From: JBGAJN01 sp044224905
Lineage (GTDB): Bacteria; Verrucomicrobiota; Verrucomicrobiia; Limisphaerales; JBGAJN01
Direction of reading: 5' to 3'
Assembly: GCA_044224905.1 (NCBI GenBank)
Contig: JBGAJN010000001.1
Location: 1,984,001 to 2,048,000 of the forward strand
DNA: 64,000 nucleotides
A model generated the notes under the pieces. It worked only from the letters and a program-made list of their open reading frames with translations. It was not told the DNA's origin and ran no database searches. Position 1 is the stretch's first letter. The number at the start of each line of letters is the position of its first letter. Positions 16,703 to 26,700 of the stretch are shown here, in pieces. A program made the translations under genes and the position numbers.

Positions 16703-17932
16703 ATGAGAATCCTTATCGCGGATGACGATGCCTTGATTCGGCGGGCGATCATCAATGCTTTGGGAAAACTCGGATATGAGTTGGAAGTCGCCAGGGATGG
16801 GAACGAAGCCCTGACCGCACTGTTGCGACCCAATCCGCCTCACTTGGCGATTGTGGATTGTGTGATGCCGGGATTAAGCGGCTTGGAGGTTTGTCGGAGG
16901 TTCCGCAAGCAGCCGTGTCAGCACTACACGTATATGATGCTGCTGACCGGGCTTGATTCTCGAATGGACATGCTCACCGGAATTGAAGCCGGGGCGGACT
17001 CCTATCTGACCAAACCATTCGACGCCGATACGCTGCGGGCGCATGTCCATGCAGCCTTGCTCGTGGTGGAACAAAAATTATCCCATGTGCAGCGGTCGGT
17101 TGTGCAAAACCATTGCGCGCCTCCGGCAAAAATCAAACCGGTGGAGACGTTCAACCCAACTGCGTCCCAGAATGGCAAATTGGAACCGGCGCGAGTATTT
17201 GGCGGTTCTCCGTCGAGGCAGATGGGGCGGACGAGTGGAGAAATCTTAACGCTCAAACCGTTCATCAATGGCGCCAAAATCTTAACCGAGGTCTTTCGCG
17301 GGCTTGGAATTGAGGGGGTTTGCGCCCACAAGATCGGTAGCGCCGAAGCCCCGAGGGCGGAGTTGGCCATGTGGTCGGTCTTGATTCTTCCGCAGCACGA
17401 GCTCTGGTTGGATCTGACGTTGGAGACGGATCAGGAATCGGCGAACCGCCTTTATCGCAGCGTGTCAAAAAAGGCCCCGATTGATCCGCGGCCGGTCGCC
17501 GAGGTGGTCCGTGAAATGTTGAGTGTCGTGCAAGAAACCTTCCGCGCTGCGTTTCAACGCGAGGGAATGCATGCGATTGCGCCAACCTTTCCGCACGCAA
17601 TCTCGCCGCCAAAGCGGGCGCCGTCTTTGACAGAGGCACGCCAAATGGCGCGCTACCGTTTTACGGCGCACGGCATCGACTTTGCCGTGACGGTCAGCCC
17701 GCACGAGGTGCCGAGCGAAAAACGGCCGCCGGCGGAGCTTCCACGCAACAATCGCCCTGGCCAGCCCATCAACGGGCATGAAGGCGAACCCCTGGGCTTG
17801 ATCAATCAGCAGACACCGCTTGGCGAGCCGCAGTCAGCTGAGTTTCGGGGCGCCGGTCGCGGTCTGCCCGATTGGCGGTCATTGGGGACGACGCGCCGCT
17901 CGCGATTCAACGGGGAGCCGTTGGACGACTAG
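16703..17932 (+). CDS. Response regulator with CheX-like C-terminal domain
   Basis: A 409-aa protein. Residues 1-120 are a receiver domain with the acidic pair in ADDD, phospho-acceptor Asp52 (IVDCVMPG), Thr82 and Lys104 (LTKPF). Residues 121-180 are a polar linker. About 183-290 (LKPFINGAKILTEVFRGL, then LWLDLTLETDQESANRL and VAEVVREML) resembles the CheX/CheC phosphatase-like fold, but the E-x-x-N signature seems degenerate (EMLS). The last 110 residues are Pro/Arg-rich and look disordered. No DNA-binding domain is visible. ATG 16703 is chosen because the receiver starts here. The CheX reading is an inference from pattern only. Confidence 0.75.
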   Translation: MRILIADDDALIRRAIINALGKLGYELEVARDGNEALTALLRPNPPHLAIVDCVMPGLSGLEVCRRFRKQPCQHYTYMMLLTGLDSRMDMLTGIEAGADSYLTKPFDADTLRAHVHAALLVVEQKLSHVQRSVVQNHCAPPAKIKPVETFNPTASQNGKLEPARVFGGSPSRQMGRTSGEILTLKPFINGAKILTEVFRGLGIEGVCAHKIGSAEAPRAELAMWSVLILPQHELWLDLTLETDQESANRLYRSVSKKAPIDPRPVAEVVREMLSVVQETFRAAFQREGMHAIAPTFPHAISPPKRAPSLTEARQMARYRFTAHGIDFAVTVSPHEVPSEKRPPAELPRNNRPGQPINGHEGEPLGLINQQTPLGEPQSAEFRGAGRGLPDWRSLGTTRRSRFNGEPLDD

Positions 17933-17996
17933 CCGGTGCGGGTGCGGAACGGTGTATGGATGCGCAACACATGCGATGGAACGGAAAGGGAAAACT

Positions 17997-18257
17997 ATGA
18001 GTGGGTCCTATATTTGTCCGGTCGAGTTCAAGTGGATGGAAATCCACAAGCGCCTTTGCGATCACGCCGTCGCGAGCGGCAGGGTGGGAATGCCCGAGCC
18101 GCCATTGGCGTTGGTGATGGCGCTCTGGAAGCGGACTACCGAGAACGAGAAGATGGTGCGGTGGCAGGAGACGATCAAATGGGCGCGTCAATATGACTGC
18201 CTGCATTTGATCCCGGAATTAAAGGATGCCGAAGCCTACGCCATCCGCTCCGCTTGA
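17997..18257 (+). CDS. Conserved-looking small hypothetical protein
   Basis: An 86-aa, mostly helical, Trp-rich soluble protein (KWMEIHKRLCDHAVASG, LALVMALWKRTTENEK). No family is recognised. The ATG at 17997 is preceded by an AAAGGGA-type ribosome-binding site about 6 bases upstream, which favours this start over a longer frame that overlaps the previous gene. It follows the CheX-like regulator by 64 bases on the same strand and converges on the NarL-type regulator. Confidence 0.6.
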   Translation: MSGSYICPVEFKWMEIHKRLCDHAVASGRVGMPEPPLALVMALWKRTTENEKMVRWQETIKWARQYDCLHLIPELKDAEAYAIRSA

Positions 18258-18277
18258 AACGAAGTGGTGACTGGAGA

Positions 18278-18907
18278 CTAAACCAGGTTGTTGCGGATCG
18301 CGTAGCTGGTGAGGTCGGCGTTGCTCTTGAGTTGCATCTTCTCGAGCACGCGGGTGCGATAGGTGCTGACGGTCTTCACGCTGAGGGAAAGTTCTGACGC
18401 GATCTCCTTGGCCATTTTTCCGGATGCAATCAGGTACATGACCTGATACTCGCGGTCCGAAAGGATTTCGTGCGGTGCCTTGTCGTCGTTGCGAAGGAGA
18501 TCGAGTGCGAGTTTCTCGCCCAGCCCGCTGCTGACATAGCGGCCACCGGAGTGGACTTTGCGGATGGCCTTGATCAACTCTTGCGGCGCGCTCTCTTTCG
18601 TAATGTAGCCGGACGCGCCAGCCTTGAGGATGCGCACGGCAAATTGATCTTCCGCGTGCATGCTGTGAATGAGAATCGGCAACTCGGGACGCAGCGCCTT
18701 GATCTCCTTCAAAATATCGAACCCGCTGCGGCCCGGAAGATTGATATCGAGAATCAGGACGTTGCAGGTGTGCTTGGGCAACAGGCGCAGCAGTTGATCG
18801 GCGTTTTCCGCTTCGCCAGAGACTACGATGTCGGACGTTTCGGCGAGGATCTGTTTCAAGCCGAGGCGCACGATGGCGTGGTCGTCAGTAATGAGGACTT
18901 TGATCAT
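18278..18907 (-). CDS. NarL/FixJ-type response regulator
   Basis: A 209-aa protein. The receiver at 1-120 has DDH at 8-10, phospho-acceptor Asp54 (LILDINLPG) and a Lys in YITKES. A LuxR-type helix-turn-helix at about 145-205 follows (LSDREYQVMYLIASGKMAKEIASELSLSVKTVSTYRTRVL), the four-helix DNA-binding fold that recognises inverted repeats. ATG 18907 overlaps the kinase stop by 4 bases, so it is the cognate regulator of that HPK7 kinase. Target genes are unknown. Confidence 0.95.
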   Translation of the reverse strand: MIKVLITDDHAIVRLGLKQILAETSDIVVSGEAENADQLLRLLPKHTCNVLILDINLPGRSGFDILKEIKALRPELPILIHSMHAEDQFAVRILKAGASGYITKESAPQELIKAIRKVHSGGRYVSSGLGEKLALDLLRNDDKAPHEILSDREYQVMYLIASGKMAKEIASELSLSVKTVSTYRTRVLEKMQLKSNADLTSYAIRNNLV

Positions 18908-20382
18908 GATTTGGATTCCGAGGATAATTTGGGTTCTACAGGGATCTCCACCTCGACGAGGGTGCCATTTCCTGCCTTGCTGGAAATCTTAAAAGTGCCG
19001 CCAACAATCGCCGCGCGTTCCTTCATCCCCAGCAAACCCAGCGACTTGCGGTTCACTTGGCGTGTGTCACTGATGCCGCGGCCGTTGTCGCGGATACGGA
19101 GGTGCAGCCTTGAATCCGTGCGCCCGAGCGAAGCTTCCACGGAGGTGGCATTGGCGTGGCGGGCGACATTTGTCAGCGTTTCTTGAAAGATCCGGAACAA
19201 GGTGATGGCGTGGACCTGGCCGCAGGAAATCTCCTCCCGATCAGGACGAAAGACGCATTGGATGCCGGTCCGTTCGCTGAACTCCTTGGCCTGCCACTCC
19301 AACGCGGCGACCAATCCGAGGCTGTCCAGAATTCCCGGGCGCAAATCCGTGGCGATGCGCCGCAGGGTTTTGATCGTCGTTTTGATCTGGTCCTGCATCA
19401 CGCTGATCTTGTCGAGCAACTGGGCTGGCGAAGTGGGTGACTTGTTTTCGCGGACCCGCTTTTCCAACCACGCGAGGTTGATGTTCAGGCCGGTGAGTTG
19501 TTGTCCGAACTCATCGTGAATTTCGCGGGCGATGCGCGCGCGTTCCTCTTCCTGAGCCGAGACCAGACGGCTGGCCAGTTCCCGCAGTTGGGTGAAGGAA
19601 TTGTTGAGTGCCTGCTCGGATCGAATACGTTCCGAGAGATCGCGCGCGACGACTGAGACGTGGCTCGATTCGCCGGCGTGATCGGCGTGGATCACGAGCA
19701 CTTGTGATACGGGAATCTCGCGACCATCGCGGGTTTGCAGCGTGGACTCGGCGGCCCATACCCGGTGGCGCTTGGCGGCGGGAATGGCTGACTCAAAAAT
19801 CTTGTCGCGCATCGCTGACGCATAGAGGTCGTCCAAACGAAGTTTGGGTAACGCGTCGGATGTGCTGAGGCCAATCAGATTTCGGCCCGCGCGATTCAAA
19901 TGAAGAATGCGGTGGTCGGACAGGCGCGCCACGCAAACGAGGTCGCTGGTCGCTTCCAATACTTCCAGCAACAGGGCTGGCGTGGATTCGTCGGCTTGCC
20001 GGCGGGCGAAGCGCGCTTCGACGGCGGCACGCAGGGACTCCATCGTGAACGGCTTAGGCAGGTAGTCGTCGGCGCCGTGTTCCATTCCGCGGCGCATCGA
20101 TTCCGGGCCAGCCTGCCCGGTCATCAAAATCACGGGGATGCTAGCGAGCAGAGGATCTTTGCGGAGTTGATCGAGCAACGAATAGCCGTCGCCGCCGGCC
20201 ATCGAGATGTCGCTGATGATGAGATCGGGAAAATGTTTTCGTGCCTGCTCGACTCCGTCGACACTGTTGTCGCACTCGATAAACTCATACCCGAGCGGCG
20301 CGAGCGATTTGATCACGGTACGGCGCAATGACACCTCATCATCAACAACCAAAAGTTTCCGTGGTTTGGAGCCAGCCTGCAT
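18904..20382 (-). CDS. Receiver-PAS-HPK7 sensor histidine kinase
   Basis: A 492-aa cytoplasmic protein with no membrane segment. An N-terminal receiver (about 10-125) carries Asp58 (ISDISMAGGDG) and Lys110. A PAS domain lies at about 135-255. A HisKA_3 dimerisation helix has His289 (RIAREIHDEFGQQL), and a HATPase_c domain at about 380-480 has an N-box TNVARHANA, a DNGRGI G-box and GLLGMKERA. HPK7 kinases (NarX/DesK group) phosphorylate NarL-type regulators, and one overlaps its stop by 4 bases. An input receiver suggests control by another kinase, possibly the hybrid kinase encoded just upstream (10 bases away). Confidence 0.93.
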   Translation of the reverse strand: MQAGSKPRKLLVVDDEVSLRRTVIKSLAPLGYEFIECDNSVDGVEQARKHFPDLIISDISMAGGDGYSLLDQLRKDPLLASIPVILMTGQAGPESMRRGMEHGADDYLPKPFTMESLRAAVEARFARRQADESTPALLLEVLEATSDLVCVARLSDHRILHLNRAGRNLIGLSTSDALPKLRLDDLYASAMRDKIFESAIPAAKRHRVWAAESTLQTRDGREIPVSQVLVIHADHAGESSHVSVVARDLSERIRSEQALNNSFTQLRELASRLVSAQEEERARIAREIHDEFGQQLTGLNINLAWLEKRVRENKSPTSPAQLLDKISVMQDQIKTTIKTLRRIATDLRPGILDSLGLVAALEWQAKEFSERTGIQCVFRPDREEISCGQVHAITLFRIFQETLTNVARHANATSVEASLGRTDSRLHLRIRDNGRGISDTRQVNRKSLGLLGMKERAAIVGGTFKISSKAGNGTLVEVEIPVEPKLSSESKS

Positions 20383-20392
20383 TGAGGTAAAA

Positions 20393-23215
20393 TTACACTA
20401 GGGGAGGTTTCTTCGTCGAGGCCTTGTCGAGGCATTCACGAACGATTTGCGTCAATTTTTTTGGTTCGAAAGGTTTTGGCAAAAAGTACCCGTTGTCTGG
20501 TACGACGAAATTGGCATCGGCAAACTCAGTACTGTAGCCGCTCGTGAAAATCACCGGTAGGTTCGGTCTGTGTCGGCGGAGTTCCTCGGCCAGTTCGCGG
20601 CCGGTGAGACCGTCGGGCATCACCATGTCGGTTAGCAGCAGATCCACTTCGCCATCGTGCTCTTTCCAGACCGCCAGCGCTTCGAGTCCGGAGCTGGCCT
20701 CGATCACCGTGTAGCCTTTACGTTGCAGAATGGTCCGGGCGAGCCCGCGTAACGACGGCTCATCCTCGACCACCATGATGCGTTCCGTTCCGCCGCGGGA
20801 GTTGGCCACGCTGGTGATTACGGGGGCGACCTCGCTGCTGCTCTGGACAAAGGGGAGGTAGATCGTGAATTGCGTGCCGACGCCCACTTCGCTCGTCACC
20901 TCGGCCCAGCCGTGATGCTGTTTTACGATGCCGTAAACGGTGGCAAGTCCGAGCCCGGTTCCTTTGCCGACGTCCTTTGTGGTAAAGAACGGTTCGAATA
21001 TTCGCGGGAGAATGTCCGACGGGATGCCGCAACCGGTGTCCCGAACGCCGAGCGAAACGAACATGCCCACGCGTGCTTCGGAGTGGTCTTTGAGGAAGTC
21101 CTCGGTGCACTCGATGATCTCCGTTCGAATGTGCAGTTCGCCGCCTTTGGGCATCGCGTCGCGCGCGTTGACGGCGAGGTTCAACATCACCTGTTCGATC
21201 ATGCCGGTGTCGGCGTCGATCCACGGCGGGCTCGCGGCCAGTTCCCATCTGAGGCGGATATCTTCGCCAATAACGCGGCGCAACATTTTCAACAGGTTCG
21301 TCACCGCGTCGTTGAGATTGATGATCTGCATCTGCAGCGCTTGCTTGCGGCTGAACGCGAGCAGTTGCCGCGTGAGCTGGGCGGCGGCTTCGGACGCCTG
21401 CACCACGTCGCGCAGCGCTTCGAGGTCGTCGTCGGGCACGCGCTCATCGGAGAGCAACATGTCGATGTTGCAGCGAATGACGGTCAGCAGGTTGTTGAAA
21501 TCGTGAGCGACGCCGCCGGCTAGCTGCCCGAACGCCTCCATCTTTTGCGATTGCCGCAATTGCGCTTCGAGGCTGAGCCGCTCGGCAATGTTGGTGAACG
21601 CAATCACGGCGCCCTCGAGGGCTTTACCCTGAAAGATCGGGTAGCACGAATATTCCACCGCAAATGACTGCCCGGTGTGCGTTTCGAAAATGCCGGTCGA
21701 CATCGGGAGCTGTTCGCCGGTTTTGAGGAGGCGCCGAATGGGGCAGTCCTCGTTCGCGTAGGGAAAGCCGTTGTTGCGATGCAACTTCAGCCACGTGCGA
21801 ATGCTTTGTCCGATGGCCTGCTCGGGCGGGCAATGGAGCATTTCCGAACCGGCGCGATTGATGAACGTGAAGCGCTCCTCGAGATCAATGCCGAAGATTC
21901 CCTCGCCGGTCGATTGCAAGATCGATTCCATTCGATGGGCGATTTGCGTACGGGCCTCCTCTGCTCGAATCCGTTCCAAGGCGCCGCCGCAGTGATTCGC
22001 CAGGGACTGCAGGGTGTCCAGATCAGCGCGACTATAGGCGCGTTCCATATAGCTTTGGATCGAGAGGATGCCGATCACCTTCGAGCCGTCACGGATGGGC
22101 ACGTACATTAGCGACGCAGAAAGCCGGTGGCGGTCGCCGAACGGAATGGTGTCGGCGGACGGTGACGAGGTTTCATCGCGCAGGATCAATTGCGCGCCGA
22201 TCTCCATTACTTGTCGCGCCCGGGGCGTTGGGGGAACGTCGTGGTGGTCCGCCACGCAGTCGATCCGGAATCCACTCACCGTGTCGCGATTCAAAATGCT
22301 GTAGATCCGATCTTTTGCGGCGGAATAGAGATCCAGTGTGGCAGCGTCCCACCCGAGCAATTCGTCGGCGACGGCGACGATGATATTGGCCGCCTCTTTT
22401 GCGGTCTTCGCCGAGCTGAGTTCCTGGCCGAGATTGGAGAAGGCGGCGATCCGGCGTTCCGCGCGCTTGCGTTCCGTAATGTCAGTGCACGTGCCGACCC
22501 ACTCGTGAATCTGGCCGGTGGAATCCAGCACCGGAACGCCGCGGGAAAGAATATTGCGGTAACTGCCATCGTGCCGCCGCGCGCGGTATTCATGTTCGAA
22601 CACCAAGCCGGCTTGAATGGCTTGCTTCCACGCGGCCAGCGTTTCCAATTTGTCCGCGGGATGGATGGCGTGGATCCAGCCGTGGCCGATGATTTCATCG
22701 GCGCTTTGGCCGGTCAGGGCCTGCCACGACGGCAACGGTCCGACGATTTCGCCGGCCGCGTTCGTGTTCCAAACAACCTGTGTCGTGGCGCGAACCAGTG
22801 ATTGGTAGCGACTCTCGCTGGCCTTGCGCGCGCGTTGTTCCTTCATTTCGGCGAACGCCCGGCGGATCGCGGGGCCCAGTCGGGACAAGCTGCCCTTCAA
22901 TACGTAGTCAGTGGCGCCATTTTTTAGCGCCTCGATGGCGACCTCTTCCCCCAGCGTTCCGGAGACAAACAGAAACGGGATGTGGGGCGAGATCGACCGG
23001 GCGATTCTTAGCGCGTTGCCTCCGTCGAAGGTGGGCAACGAGTAATCGGAAATGATCACGTCGATGCCGCCCCGTTCCAATGCGGCTCGAAACGACTCAG
23101 CGTCCTGCACGACTTGGATTTCGCACTTCAACTTGTCGTCCTCCAAGGTGGCGCGAATAAGGTCCGCGTCGTAGCGGTTGTCCTCGAGATGTAAGATGTG
23201 CAGTGGCGATTTCAT
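20393..23215 (-). CDS. Hybrid histidine kinase, REC-PAS-GAF-PAS-HisKA-HATPase-REC
   Basis: A 940-aa cytoplasmic protein. The N-terminal receiver (Asp57 in ISDYSLPTFDGG) is followed by PAS (about 140-255), GAF (about 280-425), a second PAS (about 430-550), HisKA with the phospho-histidine in AGGVAHDFNNLL, HATPase_c with NLAVNARDAMP, DTGCGIP and GTGLGLATVYG, and a C-terminal receiver with Asp in LLTDMVMPDG. ATG 23215 is chosen because AAGGGG lies 6 bases upstream, although the frame extends to 23323. It lies between an Rcp1-type regulator (upstream by 56 bases) and the HPK7 kinase (downstream by 10 bases). The signal is unknown. Confidence 0.93.
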   Translation of the reverse strand: MKSPLHILHLEDNRYDADLIRATLEDDKLKCEIQVVQDAESFRAALERGGIDVIISDYSLPTFDGGNALRIARSISPHIPFLFVSGTLGEEVAIEALKNGATDYVLKGSLSRLGPAIRRAFAEMKEQRARKASESRYQSLVRATTQVVWNTNAAGEIVGPLPSWQALTGQSADEIIGHGWIHAIHPADKLETLAAWKQAIQAGLVFEHEYRARRHDGSYRNILSRGVPVLDSTGQIHEWVGTCTDITERKRAERRIAAFSNLGQELSSAKTAKEAANIIVAVADELLGWDAATLDLYSAAKDRIYSILNRDTVSGFRIDCVADHHDVPPTPRARQVMEIGAQLILRDETSSPSADTIPFGDRHRLSASLMYVPIRDGSKVIGILSIQSYMERAYSRADLDTLQSLANHCGGALERIRAEEARTQIAHRMESILQSTGEGIFGIDLEERFTFINRAGSEMLHCPPEQAIGQSIRTWLKLHRNNGFPYANEDCPIRRLLKTGEQLPMSTGIFETHTGQSFAVEYSCYPIFQGKALEGAVIAFTNIAERLSLEAQLRQSQKMEAFGQLAGGVAHDFNNLLTVIRCNIDMLLSDERVPDDDLEALRDVVQASEAAAQLTRQLLAFSRKQALQMQIINLNDAVTNLLKMLRRVIGEDIRLRWELAASPPWIDADTGMIEQVMLNLAVNARDAMPKGGELHIRTEIIECTEDFLKDHSEARVGMFVSLGVRDTGCGIPSDILPRIFEPFFTTKDVGKGTGLGLATVYGIVKQHHGWAEVTSEVGVGTQFTIYLPFVQSSSEVAPVITSVANSRGGTERIMVVEDEPSLRGLARTILQRKGYTVIEASSGLEALAVWKEHDGEVDLLLTDMVMPDGLTGRELAEELRRHRPNLPVIFTSGYSTEFADANFVVPDNGYFLPKPFEPKKLTQIVRECLDKASTKKPPLV

Positions 23216-23271
23216 CGTGCCCCTTGGGTCCATCGGGACATCTGTGAGCGGTTTCTCTTCATAGTCTGTTC

Positions 23272-23727
23272 TCAGTGACGACGGCGTACGCTGCCGGGAG
23301 GCGGTTCGTTGATCAGCGCCCAAAAGACGCCGAGCTCCTTGACGACGTCGAGAAACTTCGGGAAATCCACCGGCTTCACGACGTAGCCGCTCACGCCGAG
23401 TTCGTAGCTTTGCTTCAAGTCTGGCTCCTCCCGCGACGAGGTCAGCATGACGACCGGGATCATCTTGAGCTGTGCCGAATCTTTCATTTCGCGCAAGACT
23501 TCCAGCCCGTTCTTTTTCGGCATCTTGATGTCCAGCAACACGACCACCGGATTTCCGGGCGCTAGTGTGCTGTAGTTGCCGCGTCGCAGGAGGTAGTTCA
23601 TCGCCTCTTCGCCGTCGCGAACCACCACCACTTCATTGGCGAGCTTGTGTTCTTCGAGCGCCTCCAGTGTGAGCTCGATGTCGTGCGGATCGTCTTCGGC
23701 GAGGAGAATGCGTTTGAGGTCAGGCAT
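23272..23727 (-). CDS. Rcp1-type single-domain response regulator
   Basis: A 151-aa receiver without an output domain. It shows EDD at 11-13, phospho-acceptor Asp66 (VLLDIKMPKKNG), MLTSSREEPD and GYVVKP with the conserved Lys. The 50-60 insertion (LLRRGNYSTLAPGNP) and the terminal FWALINEPPP are typical of Rcp1-like regulators that partner bacteriophytochrome-class kinases. Its ATG overlaps the end of the seven-PAS kinase by 8 bases, so that kinase is the likely phosphodonor. The receiver could also feed the downstream hybrid kinases by phosphorelay. Confidence 0.93.
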   Translation of the reverse strand: MPDLKRILLAEDDPHDIELTLEALEEHKLANEVVVVRDGEEAMNYLLRRGNYSTLAPGNPVVVLLDIKMPKKNGLEVLREMKDSAQLKMIPVVMLTSSREEPDLKQSYELGVSGYVVKPVDFPKFLDVVKELGVFWALINEPPPGSVRRRH

Positions 23728-26700
23728 GCGATGGGGTGGTTTGTTGATTAGGGAGTGAGAAATGGAAGGTGGCGCCCTTGTCGATGGCGCCTTCAGCCCA
23801 GATTTTTCCGCCGTGGCGGTGGATGATCCGGCGGACGTTTGCGAGGCCGATGCCGGTTCCCTCGAATTCATCCTGGCGATGGAGGCGTTGGAAAACTCCG
23901 CAGAGTTTTTCCACAAATTGCATGTCGAAGCCCGCGCCGTTGTCGCGAATGAAGAATATCGCCTGGTCGTCGGCGGTCGGTTCGCGTCCGATCTCAATCG
24001 TCGCCGGCGTCCGCCCGCGGGTGAACTTCACCGCGTTGCTCATGAGATTGATCCACACTTGACGGAGCATCGCCGTATCGGCGTAGGCCGCTCCGAGTTC
24101 GCCGATCTTCCAGACGATTTCGCGCCCGGCGGTGTCGCCGCGCAGATCGGTCATGATCGTGCGGACAAACGGGCCCATCTCGATGCGTTGCGCGCGCATC
24201 TCGACGCGGCCCATGCGGGAAAAGTCGAGCAGGTCATCAATGAGCTGCCCCATTCGCGCGGCGGAGTTCTGGATGACGTCCACGTAGTGCGCGGATTTTT
24301 CGTCGAGGTGTGAGTTGGCACTCTTGGAGAGCAACTGCGAGAAGCCGGTAAGATGTCGCAACGGCGCGCGCAAGTCGTGCGAGACCGAGTAGGAGAACGC
24401 CTCCAGTTCCTTGTTGGCCGCTTCGAGTTGGGCGGTGCGGTCGATCACGCGCTGTTCCAGTTCCGTGTTGAGGTGGCGAACCGTTTCCTCGGCCTGCTTC
24501 AACGCTTCCACGTCCGTGTTGGTGCCGAACCACTGCATGACTTTGCCCGTGGAATCTTTCAAAGGCTGGCCGCGCGTGAGGAACGTCCGGAACTTTCCGT
24601 CGGCGCCGCGCAGCGGGAACTCCATGGAGAAGGGTTCTCCCGAGGCGATCGCGGCTTTCCAGTTCTCCATGACCTTCGGCAACACAACGGGATCGTGCAC
24701 GCTTTGCCAGCCCCAGCCTTCCATCGCCGCGGGGGTGGTGCCCGTGTATTCGTACCAGCGCTGATTGTACCAGAAGATGAATCCGTCGGGTCGTGCGATC
24801 CACGCGAGCTGCGACATGGAGTTCGCCATCGTCCGGAACCGGTCCTCGCTTTCTTGCAGGGCCGCCTCGGCCTGTTTGCGCGCCGTGATGTCCATCACCG
24901 CGCCGTGAAAATTCACGCCGTTGCCCAACGCGTCGCCCTCGACCCGCCCGCGCGCTTGCAGCCAGATGAATTGTCCGTTGCGCTGACGAACCCGATACTC
25001 GATATCGTAGCTGCCGCAGGTCTTGATTGCCTTCGCGAGGTTCTCGGACACGGCCGGCTGATCTTCTTCCGCGACCGCTTGCAGATAAGCCGCGGCGGGC
25101 AGGCCCTGGGTCGCCGCCGCCGGGTCGATGGAGAACGCGCGCGCGGTGAATTCGTCGGCCACCAGGCAGTCGTTCACGATGTCCCAGCTCCAGGTTCCAA
25201 TGGAACCGGCCGAGAGCGCGGAATTAAGCCGCGTCTGCGTGGCGTGCAGTGCGACCTCGCCCAGCTTCCGTGCGTGGATGTCCAGCAGGAAGGCCGCGAT
25301 TCCCTCCGCGGTTGGAAACAAACGGATATCCAGCCAGCGTTCGGCGATGGGTGAGAAAACCTCGAAGGCCACGGGCACCCGCTCCGTCATCGCGCGGCGG
25401 TAGTTGGCTTCCATCGGCGTCCCGATCAGCTTGCCGAAGATTTCCCACATGGTTTTGCCGAGCATCTGCTCGCGCGTGCGCCGGAGCAGCGTTTCGCCCC
25501 GGTCGTTGACGAAAGTGAATCGCCATTCCGTATCGAGCGCGAAGCACGCCTCCGTCATGCCGTGCACAATTTCTGCCAGGCGCCGGTCGACAGCATGGAG
25601 CCGCATCTCCTTTTCGTGCAGCGCGCGCTCCGCATTCCGTCGCTCCGTAATGTCACGGATCATCCCCATCAGATTGCCGTCGGGCATCATCGTCGCGATG
25701 ACCTCTGCCGGAAACACCGAGCCGTCCTTGCGCCGCAATTGCCATTCCCGTTTGTAATCGTCTTGTTCGCTGAGGATGCGGACAGCGGAACCAACGTGCG
25801 GAAGCTCCGCCGGCGCCACGATGCTGGACGCGTGCATGCCGATGAATTCTTCGCGGGTGTAGCCGAGCATCCGGCAAATGCTCGTGTTGGCGTCGAGGTA
25901 GAAGCTCTTTTTATCGGCGATGATGATGCCGTCCGGCGCGTATTCGAACAGCGTCCGGTAACGTGACTCGCTGGCCAGACGGGCCTCTTCGGCTGCCTTG
26001 CGCTCGGTGAGGTCCACGCAAACGCCCAGCACGCGCAGCGGATGCCCGCCAATGTTTTGAAAGAATCGCGCCTGTATCGAAATCCAGCGCACGGCTTGAT
26101 CCACGCGGATAATCCGGGCTTCGAATTGCCAGTCCTGTTGGTTGGCGAGGCCGTTCTGCACAATGCTTTTCACCCGCTCGCGATCTTCCGGATGAAGGTG
26201 GCTGAAAAATTTGTGAACTCCCCATTCCGGAAAGGGTTCCTCGTAGCCGAATATCCGGTAGTTCCGATCCGAGCACCGCGCGGCGCGGGTGACGGGATCG
26301 ATTTCCCAGTGGCCGATCTGCGCGGCCTGCAACACCAGACGCAATCTCGTCTCGCTGTCCCGCAACGCCATTTCGGACCGCTTCGATTCCGTGATGTCGC
26401 GCGCCACTTTGGAAGCGCCGATGATGGTTCCGTTGCTGTCCTTGATGGGGGACACGGTGACGGAAACGTCGATCAAGCCGCCGTCTTTCTTTACCCGCAC
26501 CGTTTCGAAATGCTGCACGCTCTCCCCGCGCTTGATCCGCGAGAGAATGTTAACCTCGTCGCTCTGGCGGTCCGGCGGAATTAACACGGTGATGGAGCGT
26601 CCGATCATCTCGTTGGCGGTGTAGCCGAACGTCCGTTCCGCCCCCGCATTCCAGCTCGTCACGGTGCTGTTCAAGTCCTTGCCGATGATCGCATCGAACG

